Shown here one piece after another: positions 29,208 through 37,397 of a stretch of 64,000 nt of DNA; the stretch's first letter is position 1, and each line of letters opens with the position of its first letter. Below the pieces are notes generated by a model that had not been told where the DNA came from, searched no databases, and worked only from the letters and a program-made list of their open reading frames with translations. Source of the stretch: Bacteroides faecis MAJ27 (GTDB lineage Bacteria; Bacteroidota; Bacteroidia; Bacteroidales; Bacteroidaceae); NCBI RefSeq assembly GCF_900106755.1, contig NZ_FNNN01000001.1, positions 124,001 through 188,000 on the forward strand. The letters run 5' to 3'. Made by a program: the position numbers and the translations under genes.

Positions 29208-29534
29208 AACACCTTCATGCTGTGTTTTCCATTTTTCAATTAATGCATAATTTCTCATCCATCTTAATTTAAAGTTAATACATCTTACTATATACTTTTC
29301 ACAAAACATCTGTTAGGCACAAATCAGAGTTGAATGTTACTCACTTTTTCACCTATTAACAGAAAGGTTTTACGCAAAGTAAGTTATATCAAATACAAAG
29401 AGAGGGGACTTTTTGAGCATTTAGGTGCACTATTTTATCACAGAAATATCATGTACAAGATTTTAGGATTAAAATACCAAAAATTCCATATTTTACTTTA
29501 CACTACTATTTTAGAAATTATTCCCTGCTAGTAC
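29208..29534 (-). promoter_or_regulatory. Promoter and operator region of the module-1 operon
   Basis: This 327-bp gap lies between the GH95 stop and the PL1 start on the same strand. On the minus strand a -7-like box TCTCTTTG (29403-29396) is preceded by CACCT-N8-AAAAAGTCCC (29427-29405). The same motif with identical spacing lies in front of the GH105 gene (53677-53655). Further upstream is a degenerate A-rich half-site TGATAAAATAGTGCAC. The leader would be about 180 nt. No gene is seen in the gap. Confidence 0.55.
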
Positions 29535-32012
29535 TCAATACCCTATCTGGGTATAAGTCTGACCTGCTTCAGTAGGTACATCATATTGATATGTCTTCAT
29601 CAAACTGATACCTTTCAATGTAGCCTTCTCACTTACCAACGGACGGGCAATGTGTTGCTTGGCAAACAAAGGATTCGGATTGTCGTTTTTGGATTCAGAG
29701 TAATCTTTGCCATCCACTTTCAACATATTATGAGTCCGTAAACGTAAATTTCCTCCAATAGTAGATTTTACAACCACTGATTCTATTTTTCCGTCTTTCC
29801 ATTTCAAAGAAACAATTTCAAATCCTCCACGCGTTCGAAGTCCTTTCACTTCCCCATTCCTCCATGCATCAGGCAGAGCCGGCAATAGATGGACAGCATC
29901 GTCATGGCTCTGTACAAGCATCTCGGCAATACCGGCAGTACAACCAAAGTTTCCATCGATCTGAAAAGGAGGATGTGCATCAAATAAATTAGGATAGGTT
30001 CCTCCTCCCTGCCCTTTCTGCACTAATGGAGATACCAGGTTCAACTGATTTGTAATGAGCTTCAATGCATGATTCCCATCCAGACATCTTGCCCAAAAAC
30101 AAACTTTCCACCCCATGGACCAACCAGTAGACGGATCACCTCTCTGCATCAGTGTATTCCGGGTAGCCTCGAAAAGTATGGGAGATGAATAAGGTGAAAT
30201 CTGAAAACCAGGGAAAAGTCCCCATAAATGAGAAAGGTGCCGATGATGATCGTTTGGATTATCCCAATCTTCGAACCATTCCTGCAATTGTCCATATTGT
30301 CCGACCTGCATAGGAGGAAGTTGTTTTTTCAAAGAGCGGATAGTATCGCAGAACTGTTCGTCTTTTCCATTTAAAATATGTGCAGCAGCTTCCGTATTTG
30401 TAAAAAGATCAAATACTAACTGATTATCCATCGTAATGCCGGCAAACAAGTTAGCTTTTCCTTTCCACTGACGAGGAGCATTCTCGGGAGAATTACTAGG
30501 AGTTACCACCATATATCCTGTATTAGGATCCCTGACAAGGAAATCCACAAAAAATTCCGAAGCACTTTTCATTATAGGATATACACTAGCCAAAAAATCT
30601 TTATCACCTGAATAAAGATAACGTTCCCACAAATGATGACACAACCATGCATTGCAAGTAGGCCAAGTACCACAATATGCTTTATCAACGGCACCGTTCA
30701 TCCGCCACAAATCAGTATTATGGTGCAGTACCCATCCACGGCAACCATACATTTCACGGGCTGCCTCTTGTCCATTCTCATACAATTCCCTTATCATCTG
30801 TAAAAATGGCTCATGCATTTCACTCAAATTGGTAACCTCTGCAGGCCAATAATTCATTTCTGCGTTGACATTCGTTGTGTACCGGCATTTCCACACCGGA
30901 TTCAACTTATCATTCCAGATCCCCTGTAAATTCGCAGGCTGCCTTCCAGGCTGTGAAGAAGATATGAGCAGATAACGACCATACTGGAAATAAAGTGATA
31001 TTAACTGCGGATCATCAGAAACAGCAAATTCTTTTACTCTTACATCTGTCGGTTTATCAGCCTGAGAAGTATATCCTAAGTCTAACGATACACGATGATA
31101 ATATTTCTGATATGCTGCGATATGCTCCTGAAGTGCTTTCGAATAGTTCTTTCCAGCATTTCTAAGATAAACCTGATTCCGTTTTACAGCATCAGCAGAA
31201 ATGTCTTTATAGTTAACAAAATTAGTCGCCATAGCAATGTAAAGCACAGCACTATCGGCATTACTAACTGATAATACTGAGTCTTGTGCTATACTTTTTC
31301 CTCCTTGTAGTTCAAGCTTCAAATCAGCAGCAAATCGTATCGCTCCTTCAGTGAATTGATCGCCTTTAGTAATGCCACTCATCTTTATAGTATTTTTGCC
31401 GGAAACAGAAACTTCTACTGCTTGCGGACAAGTCAATGCTGCAGTAAAGGTCAACATACCAGGCTTGGAAGCAGTAAGGCGAACAATCACCAACTGATCC
31501 GTAAAAGAAGTAAAGGTTTCACGTTTATACTCAACGCCGTTCACTCGATATGTAGTTATAGCAAGGGCTTTATCTATATCCAACTCACGACGATAATCCG
31601 TATGGTTCTCCTGCCCTTGAAAATGCAAACGCAGACTCCCGACTGTTTGATAAGGCATTCCAAAGCCATTTTTAGAAAGAATCTTTTCACCGGCCATTAA
31701 TTGCGCCTCGGCATAATTTCCATCAAAAATCAGTTTCCGAATAGCTGGAAGAGCTTCTTTAGCTTCTGAATTATAGTTTTTATAAGGAGAGCCTGCAGAA
31801 ACTGTTTCTTCATTCAATTGAATTTCTTCATTGACCGGATCTCCATATACCATTGCACCTAAACGACCATTCCCCAAAGGTAGCGCCTCCTCCCAATGTT
31901 GAGCAGGACTATCATACCATAGGATAGCCTTTTGTTGTGATTGAACCGTCATCCCGGTACACATAACCAATACAAGACAAAGGGAACATTTTCTAAATAA
32001 ATTATAAGCCAT
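29535..32012 (-). CDS. GH95 alpha-L-fucosidase or alpha-L-galactosidase
   Basis: 825 residues from the ATG at 32012, which opens a signal peptide ([17 protein letters not shown]). It is a full GH95 protein: N-terminal beta domain ([20 protein letters not shown]), (alpha/alpha)6 barrel and C-terminal beta domain. Active-site motifs are NVN (Asn381, Asn383) in [12 protein letters not shown], the general acid Glu578 in [11 protein letters not shown] and Asp686 in QIDGNFG. Where alpha-1,2-fucosidases have His-x-Asn-x-Asn, this protein has Thr379-x-Asn-x-Asn. As I recall, that change goes with alpha-L-galactosidase activity, since L-galactose has a 6-OH that fucose lacks. It has its own promoter and sits between the two pectin modules, not inside an operon. 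It is probably periplasmic and removes a side-chain sugar; exact substrate open. Confidence 0.9.
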   Translation of the reverse strand: MAYNLFRKCSLCLVLVMCTGMTVQSQQKAILWYDSPAQHWEEALPLGNGRLGAMVYGDPVNEEIQLNEETVSAGSPYKNYNSEAKEALPAIRKLIFDGNYAEAQLMAGEKILSKNGFGMPYQTVGSLRLHFQGQENHTDYRRELDIDKALAITTYRVNGVEYKRETFTSFTDQLVIVRLTASKPGMLTFTAALTCPQAVEVSVSGKNTIKMSGITKGDQFTEGAIRFAADLKLELQGGKSIAQDSVLSVSNADSAVLYIAMATNFVNYKDISADAVKRNQVYLRNAGKNYSKALQEHIAAYQKYYHRVSLDLGYTSQADKPTDVRVKEFAVSDDPQLISLYFQYGRYLLISSSQPGRQPANLQGIWNDKLNPVWKCRYTTNVNAEMNYWPAEVTNLSEMHEPFLQMIRELYENGQEAAREMYGCRGWVLHHNTDLWRMNGAVDKAYCGTWPTCNAWLCHHLWERYLYSGDKDFLASVYPIMKSASEFFVDFLVRDPNTGYMVVTPSNSPENAPRQWKGKANLFAGITMDNQLVFDLFTNTEAAAHILNGKDEQFCDTIRSLKKQLPPMQVGQYGQLQEWFEDWDNPNDHHRHLSHLWGLFPGFQISPYSSPILFEATRNTLMQRGDPSTGWSMGWKVCFWARCLDGNHALKLITNQLNLVSPLVQKGQGGGTYPNLFDAHPPFQIDGNFGCTAGIAEMLVQSHDDAVHLLPALPDAWRNGEVKGLRTRGGFEIVSLKWKDGKIESVVVKSTIGGNLRLRTHNMLKVDGKDYSESKNDNPNPLFAKQHIARPLVSEKATLKGISLMKTYQYDVPTEAGQTYTQIGY

Positions 32013-32047
32013 ATATATACAATTTGAGTTAACAAACGATGATATGG

Positions 32048-32055
32048 CAAAGTTA
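32048..32055 (-). promoter_or_regulatory. -7 box of the GH95 gene
   Basis: TAACTTTG on the minus strand fits TAnnTTTG, 36 bp before the ATG at 32012. This supports that start over the in-frame ATG at 32114, which would lie upstream of the transcript. Confidence 0.6.
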
Positions 32056-32101
32056 AGGCAGAGAAATCTTCTTATAGAGTAAAATTTGGTAAGATTGGAG
32101 G

Positions 32102-32158
32102 AAAAAACGCCCATGAGGCAGTTTGTATTTATATGAATTTAAATGCAAACCGCCTCAT
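32102..32158 (-). terminator. Terminator of the LytTR/LiaF-like operon
   Basis: On the minus strand an 18-bp stem (arms 32158-32141 and 32131-32113, based on ATGAGGC and GCCTCAT) is followed by GGGCG and six T. It separates the LytTR gene from GH95. Confidence 0.75.
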
Positions 32159-32222
32159 CAATACCTCAAAAACAGCTGACTAGGGTAAAAATCAATCATT
32201 TGTATTATCAAACAGCCGTTTC

Positions 32223-33035
32223 TTATATTCCTAACCGTTCCTTCAATAATCGATAACCGGAGAGGCTTACCCGAAGTTTAACCCCGTTCTTCAATAAAAG
32301 CTGATACGTTTCTTTTCCAAACAATTCTACACGGGAGATTTGCGTAACGTTGACAATTGTAGAACGATGAACACGAACAAAAGTGTCGGAAGGCAGATGA
32401 GTTTCAAAATACTTCATAGTCTGTTCTTTCAGATATTCTCCCGAGGGAGTAATCAGCATAACATAATCTCCGCATGCCTGTATGTAAGTTAATTCATCTG
32501 TTTTAATCAAATGAATTTTCGAACCGTCTTTCACTGTTATACGGTCAATCTGCTCAATCCGCGGTTCTTCCGGCAAACTAACCGATTGACGCATTGCCAA
32601 CTCTTTTTCCAGTTCTTGATTCAGCGCATCTTCTTTGGCAACAATCAAACGATACCAAAGTATGATCGCGACCCAGGTCGGAATGCCAAACAACAGACGA
32701 AAAGGAATGGTAGATGCAAAAGCGATATATGGTATACCTGCTATTCTTGTCATGATATCATTAACCATAAAGCTGCCGGCTATCCAGATCAATATCCCTG
32801 TCACCAGAATAATGACTTCTGTCTGAAAGATAGACACCACTCCAACAACGAACCAAGCCAAATAACCTAATGCCATCAACCAACCGATTGCTGCTATTCC
32901 ATCTATGACAGCAGGTACATAATCCGCGCCCGTGTATACACTCATTATCGCCACCTGAGCTGCTACCAACACCAGTGCTACCACCAACATCGGGACCCAG
33001 CGATAAGGATAATCTATAATCGGATGTGTTTTCAT
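32223..33035 (-). CDS. Membrane-bound LytTR-type DNA-binding regulator
   Basis: The 270-residue protein has four predicted membrane helices in residues 10-130 (for example WVPMLVVALVLVAAQVAIM and TWVAIILWYRLIV), a short linker with a coiled segment (EDALNQELEKELAMRQ), and a C-terminal LytTR domain (about 165-270) with IHLIKTDELTYIQACGDYV and FVRVHRSTIVNVTQI. There is no receiver domain, so the signal must come through the membrane part or its partner. It begins 3 bp after the LiaF-like gene, with which it is surely translated together. Such pairs are usually linked to envelope stress. Placement between two pectin operons may be incidental. Target genes unknown; autoregulation is the simplest guess. 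Confidence 0.88.
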   Translation of the reverse strand: MKTHPIIDYPYRWVPMLVVALVLVAAQVAIMSVYTGADYVPAVIDGIAAIGWLMALGYLAWFVVGVVSIFQTEVIILVTGILIWIAGSFMVNDIMTRIAGIPYIAFASTIPFRLLFGIPTWVAIILWYRLIVAKEDALNQELEKELAMRQSVSLPEEPRIEQIDRITVKDGSKIHLIKTDELTYIQACGDYVMLITPSGEYLKEQTMKYFETHLPSDTFVRVHRSTIVNVTQISRVELFGKETYQLLLKNGVKLRVSLSGYRLLKERLGI

Positions 33036-33038
33036 ACG

Positions 33039-33833
33039 TTAGTCTTTAACCTCCAGTCCCCCAAAAGAAAGCCTTCCCCGAATGACTAACACCCTTTCCT
33101 TATCAATATTCCCATTTTGCCAACGTTTATCATCGCATCCGCCAAAGAAAGCATTACATTTAAATACTACTTTCCAATCAGAAGGGACGTATATCTCAAT
33201 TCCTCCCCAGCTGCAATCCAGGTCGATATACGTTTCCCCTGGTGCGATATGGGTATGTCGCAGGTCAATTGTTGTCCCTCCGCATGAAGTACGGACAACT
33301 CCTCCTTTGAATAGTTCGTCAAGTACTACATGACGAGCGGCTCCAAAGGTGTTATCAGAACGCAGAAAACCATCTTCCGATTCGTATTTTTGCTGTTCGT
33401 CAGTAAAGTTCATCCCTGCCTGACTGCACCGTCCGCGCTGCATCCATTCCTTATGGTGACGAAACATACGCTGTTTGTCATCCCATGGTCCTCTGCGACG
33501 AGGCTTGAAGAAAAATAAGACTCCGACTATGATCAGGGCAAATGGCCAAACCATTGCCTGAGAATTCTCAGGCAACCACGAAAGACCTCCTATCAGGAAA
33601 TAAACACCTATTAATAAAAGGATAATTCCACCAATATAATGACAGCGTATCATCGAATAAATTCCTAATACAATCAGTAAGGAATGCCATGATACTATCA
33701 TACTGAACAATTCATCAGTCATCCACCCCATATTGCGGGCGAATAACAGAATTCCTGAAAGGATAAACAATAAAGCTATCAGAAATTTTCCTGAAAAGCA
33801 TGTAGCAGATGAGAATTTAGATTTCTGTTCCAT
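33039..33833 (-). CDS. LiaF-like membrane protein (DUF5668-type plus adhesin-like C-terminal domain)
   Basis: 264 residues from the ATG at 33833. Four hydrophobic helices (FLIALLFILSGILLF; SLLIVLGIYSMI; IILLLIGVYFLIGGLSWL; WPFALIIVGVLFFF) are followed by a basic linker (KPRRRGPWDDKQRMFRHHKEW). A C-terminal beta domain (about 170-264: FGAARHVVLDELFKGGVVRTSCGGTTIDL, IDLDCSWGGIEIYVP) resembles the cell-wall-active-antibiotics-response domain of LiaF. LiaF-like proteins restrain stress regulators at the membrane. Its partner is the LytTR protein 3 bp downstream, so it is proposed as sensor or inhibitor of that protein. The start was chosen because it gives a normal short cytoplasmic N-terminus; the longer frame overlaps the upstream promoter region. 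Function inferred. Confidence 0.82.
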   Translation of the reverse strand: MEQKSKFSSATCFSGKFLIALLFILSGILLFARNMGWMTDELFSMIVSWHSLLIVLGIYSMIRCHYIGGIILLLIGVYFLIGGLSWLPENSQAMVWPFALIIVGVLFFFKPRRRGPWDDKQRMFRHHKEWMQRGRCSQAGMNFTDEQQKYESEDGFLRSDNTFGAARHVVLDELFKGGVVRTSCGGTTIDLRHTHIAPGETYIDLDCSWGGIEIYVPSDWKVVFKCNAFFGGCDDKRWQNGNIDKERVLVIRGRLSFGGLEVKD

Positions 33834-33982
33834 CGTTTCTATGATTAATGATTGATGGTTCAAAGATACGTCATTTCTTTGTGCCCTCAGAGGCTTTTCT
33901 GTTGATTTCCGGTCAGAAAACCGATGAATACCGGATAAAAATCGGTAAATAAAGCACATTTAATTATGCTCAAACCGAATCT

Positions 33983-34049
33983 AATAACAAAAAATACAAT
34001 GTGAAAAACAAATATTGCACACCTGGATATTTTCTTCGTTATACATTTG
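33983..34049 (+). promoter_or_regulatory. Promoter and tandem-repeat operator of the PL1 pair
   Basis: A -7 box TACATTTG (34042-34049) is preceded by two direct repeats exactly 21 bp apart: AATAACAAAAAATAC (33983) and AAAAACAAATATTGCAC (34004). The second copy lies at the same distance from the -7 box (33 bp from its central C) as the matching pair before susC at 37398. Two turns of helix between copies fits a dimer of an AraC-type HTH, so this is a proposed HTCS operator. Confidence 0.6.
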
Positions 34050-34085
34050 CCCCATAAAATGAACACAATATGTGAATACAACCCT

Positions 34086-35678
34086 ATGAATAAAAAGACT
34101 AATGCCATGAATAAACTATTATTAGGTGCTTTCCTTGCATCCATTTTCCTCTCACTCACAGCCTGTTCGGAAGAGAATCCGGAGCAAGACACCAATCCTC
34201 CGGCAGAACAGCCAGGAGATTCTACCGATCCGGGGGATTCGGGAGATGATCCATTACCAGAATATCCAGCTCCGGACCGTTCGACAATCGCAGCTTTTCC
34301 CGGTGCCGAAGGGGCAGGAAAACTTACTACCGGTGGAGCCGGGGGGACAGTGTACACAGTAACCTCTCTCAAAGACGATGGTTCAGAAGGGACTCTTCGC
34401 TGGGCGATAGAGAAATCGGGTAAAAGAACAATCGTATTTGCTGTAGGCGGGACTATCTCCCTGACAAAACAACTGCAAATAAAGAATGACGATATAACCA
34501 TTGCCGGTCAGACCGCCCCCCAACCGGGTATATGCCTGAAAGACTATACGCTGCGCGTTAATGCAAACAATGTCATTATCCGTTTTATCCGGTCACGTAT
34601 GGGAGATGAATGCAAAACGGAAGATGATGCTATGAACGGATATCAAAGTTCATACCCCGGCAAAAAGAATATTATAATCGATCATTGTTCTATGAGTTGG
34701 AGTACAGACGAATGTGCTTCATTTTATGGAAATACGGACTTCACTATGCAATGGTGCATCATCAGCGAAAGTCTGACCAATTCAATACATACTAAACAGC
34801 AACACGGATATGGTGGAATATGGGGAGGCAGTCCCGCCACCTTCCATCATAATCTGCTGGCTCATCACAGCAACCGCACCCCACGCCTATGTGGGAGTCG
34901 TTACTCCAATAGAGCAGATATGGAACAAGTAGATCTTTGTAACAATGTTATCTATAATTGGACCGGCGAAGGAGCGTACGGAGCACAAGGAGGAAGTTAT
35001 AACATTATAAACAACTATTATAAGCCAGGTCCTGTTAATGCAGCGAAAAAGACTCATTGCCGTATTTTCACAGCTTATGTAGATGATGGTAAAAATCAAC
35101 AGGCCAAAGGAGTATATGGCAAATTCTATGTAAACGGGAACTATTTTGAGACATACGATAAGTTGTCTGCCTCACAAAAGACGGAAGCAGCCAATGCAAA
35201 CGCAGACAATACATCCTCTACTGCCTTTGTCGTAAAAAACAACGAAATATCCAGCCAAAATTTGCTTGTATCTTCACGTTTTCCTATCTTAGATGATTAT
35301 TCGTTCGTTCAAACGGCACAAAATGCTTACAAAGCTATATTACAGTATGCAGGTGCTTCTAATATACGCGATAATATAGACAAGCGTATTGTAGATGAGA
35401 CGGAAAAAGGAACATTTACATATACAGGCTCAAGTGGTGGAGCCAATGGGCTGATTGATACACAAACTGATGTGGAAGGCTGGAGTGAATACGTATCCGC
35501 TGCCACCACCCAACAGGATAGTGACAAAGACGGCATACCTGATGAATGGGAAACAGCAAACGGACTGAATCCCAACGATGGCAATGACGGAAACAAATAT
35601 AACTTAAACAAAGAATATACCAATCTGGAAGTGTATCTGAATAGTTTGGTAAATTCCTTATATCCAACCAATAACTAA
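34086..35678 (+). CDS. PL1 pectate lyase, lipoprotein form, module 2
   Basis: 530 residues from the ATG at 34086; the -7 box at 34042 rules out the in-frame ATG at 34047. A lipoprotein signal (GAFLASIFLSLTAC) is followed by an acidic Pro/Asp-rich linker (about 35-65), a surface-exposure-type tether. The beta-helix carries PL1 blocks: AAFPGAEGAGKLTTGGAGG, DDITIAGQTAPQPGICL, VIIRFIRSRMGDE, NIIIDHCSMSWSTDECAS and FHHNLLAHHSNRTPRLCGS, whose Arg is the likely catalytic base. The C-terminus has a DSDKDGIPDEWE calcium-binding-like repeat. It cleaves homogalacturonan at the cell surface by beta-elimination. The next gene, 6 bp on, is a close paralogue without the lipid anchor. Confidence 0.93.
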   Translation: MNKKTNAMNKLLLGAFLASIFLSLTACSEENPEQDTNPPAEQPGDSTDPGDSGDDPLPEYPAPDRSTIAAFPGAEGAGKLTTGGAGGTVYTVTSLKDDGSEGTLRWAIEKSGKRTIVFAVGGTISLTKQLQIKNDDITIAGQTAPQPGICLKDYTLRVNANNVIIRFIRSRMGDECKTEDDAMNGYQSSYPGKKNIIIDHCSMSWSTDECASFYGNTDFTMQWCIISESLTNSIHTKQQHGYGGIWGGSPATFHHNLLAHHSNRTPRLCGSRYSNRADMEQVDLCNNVIYNWTGEGAYGAQGGSYNIINNYYKPGPVNAAKKTHCRIFTAYVDDGKNQQAKGVYGKFYVNGNYFETYDKLSASQKTEAANANADNTSSTAFVVKNNEISSQNLLVSSRFPILDDYSFVQTAQNAYKAILQYAGASNIRDNIDKRIVDETEKGTFTYTGSSGGANGLIDTQTDVEGWSEYVSAATTQQDSDKDGIPDEWETANGLNPNDGNDGNKYNLNKEYTNLEVYLNSLVNSLYPTNN

Positions 35679-35684
35679 GTAGCT

Positions 35685-37178
35685 ATGAACAAAAAAATCT
35701 TAGTAGGCCTATGTGCTTTATTTATTCTTCCTTCCATGGCTGGTGCTGTGGGACTGGCTACACCGTCAAAAGAGTATTCTACTCCCGACCGTTCTCAAGT
35801 TCCTGCTTTTCCGGGTGCTGATGGTGCAGGGAAATATGCAACAGGAGGTGCCGGTGGAACTGTATACACTGTAACCTCACTGGCAGATGATGGTTCGGAA
35901 GGAACTTTCCGCTGGGCCATCAATAAAAAAGGGCCACGTACCATCATTTTTGCAGTCAGCGGCATCATTGAATTACAGAAACCTTTAAAGCTCAACAATG
36001 GAGATGTGACAATCGCAGGTCAAACAGCTCCCGGAGACGGTATCTGTCTGAAGAATTATACATTCTCCATTCAAGCAGACAATGTGATTGTCCGCTTTAT
36101 CCGTTCACGCATGGGAGCGGACATCAAGCAAAAAGGTGATGACGCAATGAATGGTATTAAAGGAAACAGCAACATTATCATAGACCATTGCTCCTTGAGC
36201 TGGTGTACGGATGAATGTGCTACCTTCTATGACAACCATAACTTCACCCTCCAATGGTGTATCATCAGTGAAAGTCTCGCTAACTCTATTCACGAAAAGG
36301 GAGCACACGGCTATGGTGGTATCTGGGGTGGACAAAAAGCTTCTTTCCATCATAATCTGCTTGCACATCACACCAATCGTACTCCACGACTTTGCGGCAG
36401 CCGCTACACCGGCAAACCGGAAGAAGAAAAAGTGGAACTATTTAATAATGTAATCTACAATTATGGCAGCGATGGAGCTTATGCCGGCGAAGGCGGGTCG
36501 TACAACTTTCTCAATAATTACTATAAACCAGGCCCCTATAGTGCCACCAAAGGTTCATACCGACGTTTATTCACTGCTTATGCAGACGATGGCAAAAATC
36601 AAAATGAAGCAGGTGTATACGGAATATTCCATTTCAAAGGAAACTTTATGGACGCCACCTGTCCCAGCCTGACGGATAAACAAAAAGAAGCGCTTTATAA
36701 AGTCAATATGGATAACACATTTGGGTTAGTTGTCAAAAACGACTTCGCACCGGAAAAGAATTTATTATCCAAGAAAGCATTTGACATAGCAGAACACACT
36801 TCATTGCAACCGGCAAAGAAAGCCTATAAAGATGTACTTCAATTTGCCGGAGCCTCTCACCGCCGTGATGTTGTAGACCAGCGAATCGTAGAAGAAACCC
36901 GCAAAGGAAACTATACTTATGAAGGTTCTCATGGAAGTACCAATGGAATGGTTGACCAACCAATAGACGTAGGAGGCTGGCCTGAATATAAATCCGAACC
37001 GGCCCCACTCGATACTGACGGAGATGGCATACCGGACGAATGGGAAAAAAAGCACAATCTGAACCCGGACGATCCGAATGACGGTGCTCAATACAGTCTG
37101 AACAAAGAATACACCAATCTTGAGGTATATTTGAATGAACTGGTGAACCATCTGTATCCTGCGGATTCTAAAAAATAA
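35685..37178 (+). CDS. PL1 pectate lyase, soluble exported form, module 2
   Basis: The 497-residue protein has a plain signal peptide (ILVGLCALFILPSMAGA) without lipobox Cys, then the same beta-helix as its upstream neighbour: PAFPGADGAGKYATGGAGG, GDVTIAGQTAPGDGICL, NIIIDHCSLSWCTDECAT, FHHNLLAHHTNRTPRLCGS, and the C-terminal DTDGDGIPDEWEKKHNLNP repeat. The two clearly arose by duplication. The different export signals suggest one enzyme outside and one in the periplasm, cutting large and imported fragments in turn. It is translated right after the first gene (6-bp gap) and followed by a terminator at 37210. Confidence 0.93.
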   Translation: MNKKILVGLCALFILPSMAGAVGLATPSKEYSTPDRSQVPAFPGADGAGKYATGGAGGTVYTVTSLADDGSEGTFRWAINKKGPRTIIFAVSGIIELQKPLKLNNGDVTIAGQTAPGDGICLKNYTFSIQADNVIVRFIRSRMGADIKQKGDDAMNGIKGNSNIIIDHCSLSWCTDECATFYDNHNFTLQWCIISESLANSIHEKGAHGYGGIWGGQKASFHHNLLAHHTNRTPRLCGSRYTGKPEEEKVELFNNVIYNYGSDGAYAGEGGSYNFLNNYYKPGPYSATKGSYRRLFTAYADDGKNQNEAGVYGIFHFKGNFMDATCPSLTDKQKEALYKVNMDNTFGLVVKNDFAPEKNLLSKKAFDIAEHTSLQPAKKAYKDVLQFAGASHRRDVVDQRIVEETRKGNYTYEGSHGSTNGMVDQPIDVGGWPEYKSEPAPLDTDGDGIPDEWEKKHNLNPDDPNDGAQYSLNKEYTNLEVYLNELVNHLYPADSKK

Positions 37179-37209
37179 AATTAAAAGCCCGAATAAACAG
37201 TTATAAAAG

Positions 37210-37258
37210 ATTAAGACGAGAGTACATTCTCCTATAAACCCTCGTCTTAATTTATTTT
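37210..37258 (+). terminator. Terminator of the PL1 pair
   Basis: ATTAAGACGAG (37210-37220) pairs perfectly with CTCGTCTTAAT (37241-37251), loop of 20 nt, followed by TTATTTT. It separates the PL1 pair from susC, which has its own promoter. Confidence 0.75.
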
Positions 37259-37265
37259 CTGCCGG

Positions 37266-37332
37266 AAAAACAAAAAATACTATCGTAAAAACAAATATTA
37301 CACATCCCACAAGCCTCAAAAACATAATTTTG
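37266..37332 (+). promoter_or_regulatory. Promoter and tandem-repeat operator of the module-2 susC operon
   Basis: A -7 box TAATTTTG (37325-37332) is preceded by two direct repeats 21 bp apart: AAAAACAAAAAATACTA (37266) and AAAAACAAATATTACACATC (37287). Spacing to the -7 box equals that in front of the PL1 pair. The leader is about 60 nt. Proposed HTCS operator. Confidence 0.62.
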
Positions 37333-37397
37333 CACCAGTGAGAACTCTAAGAGTGGATACACTCGAATATTAATAATCTAATATAAAAGAACAAAAG

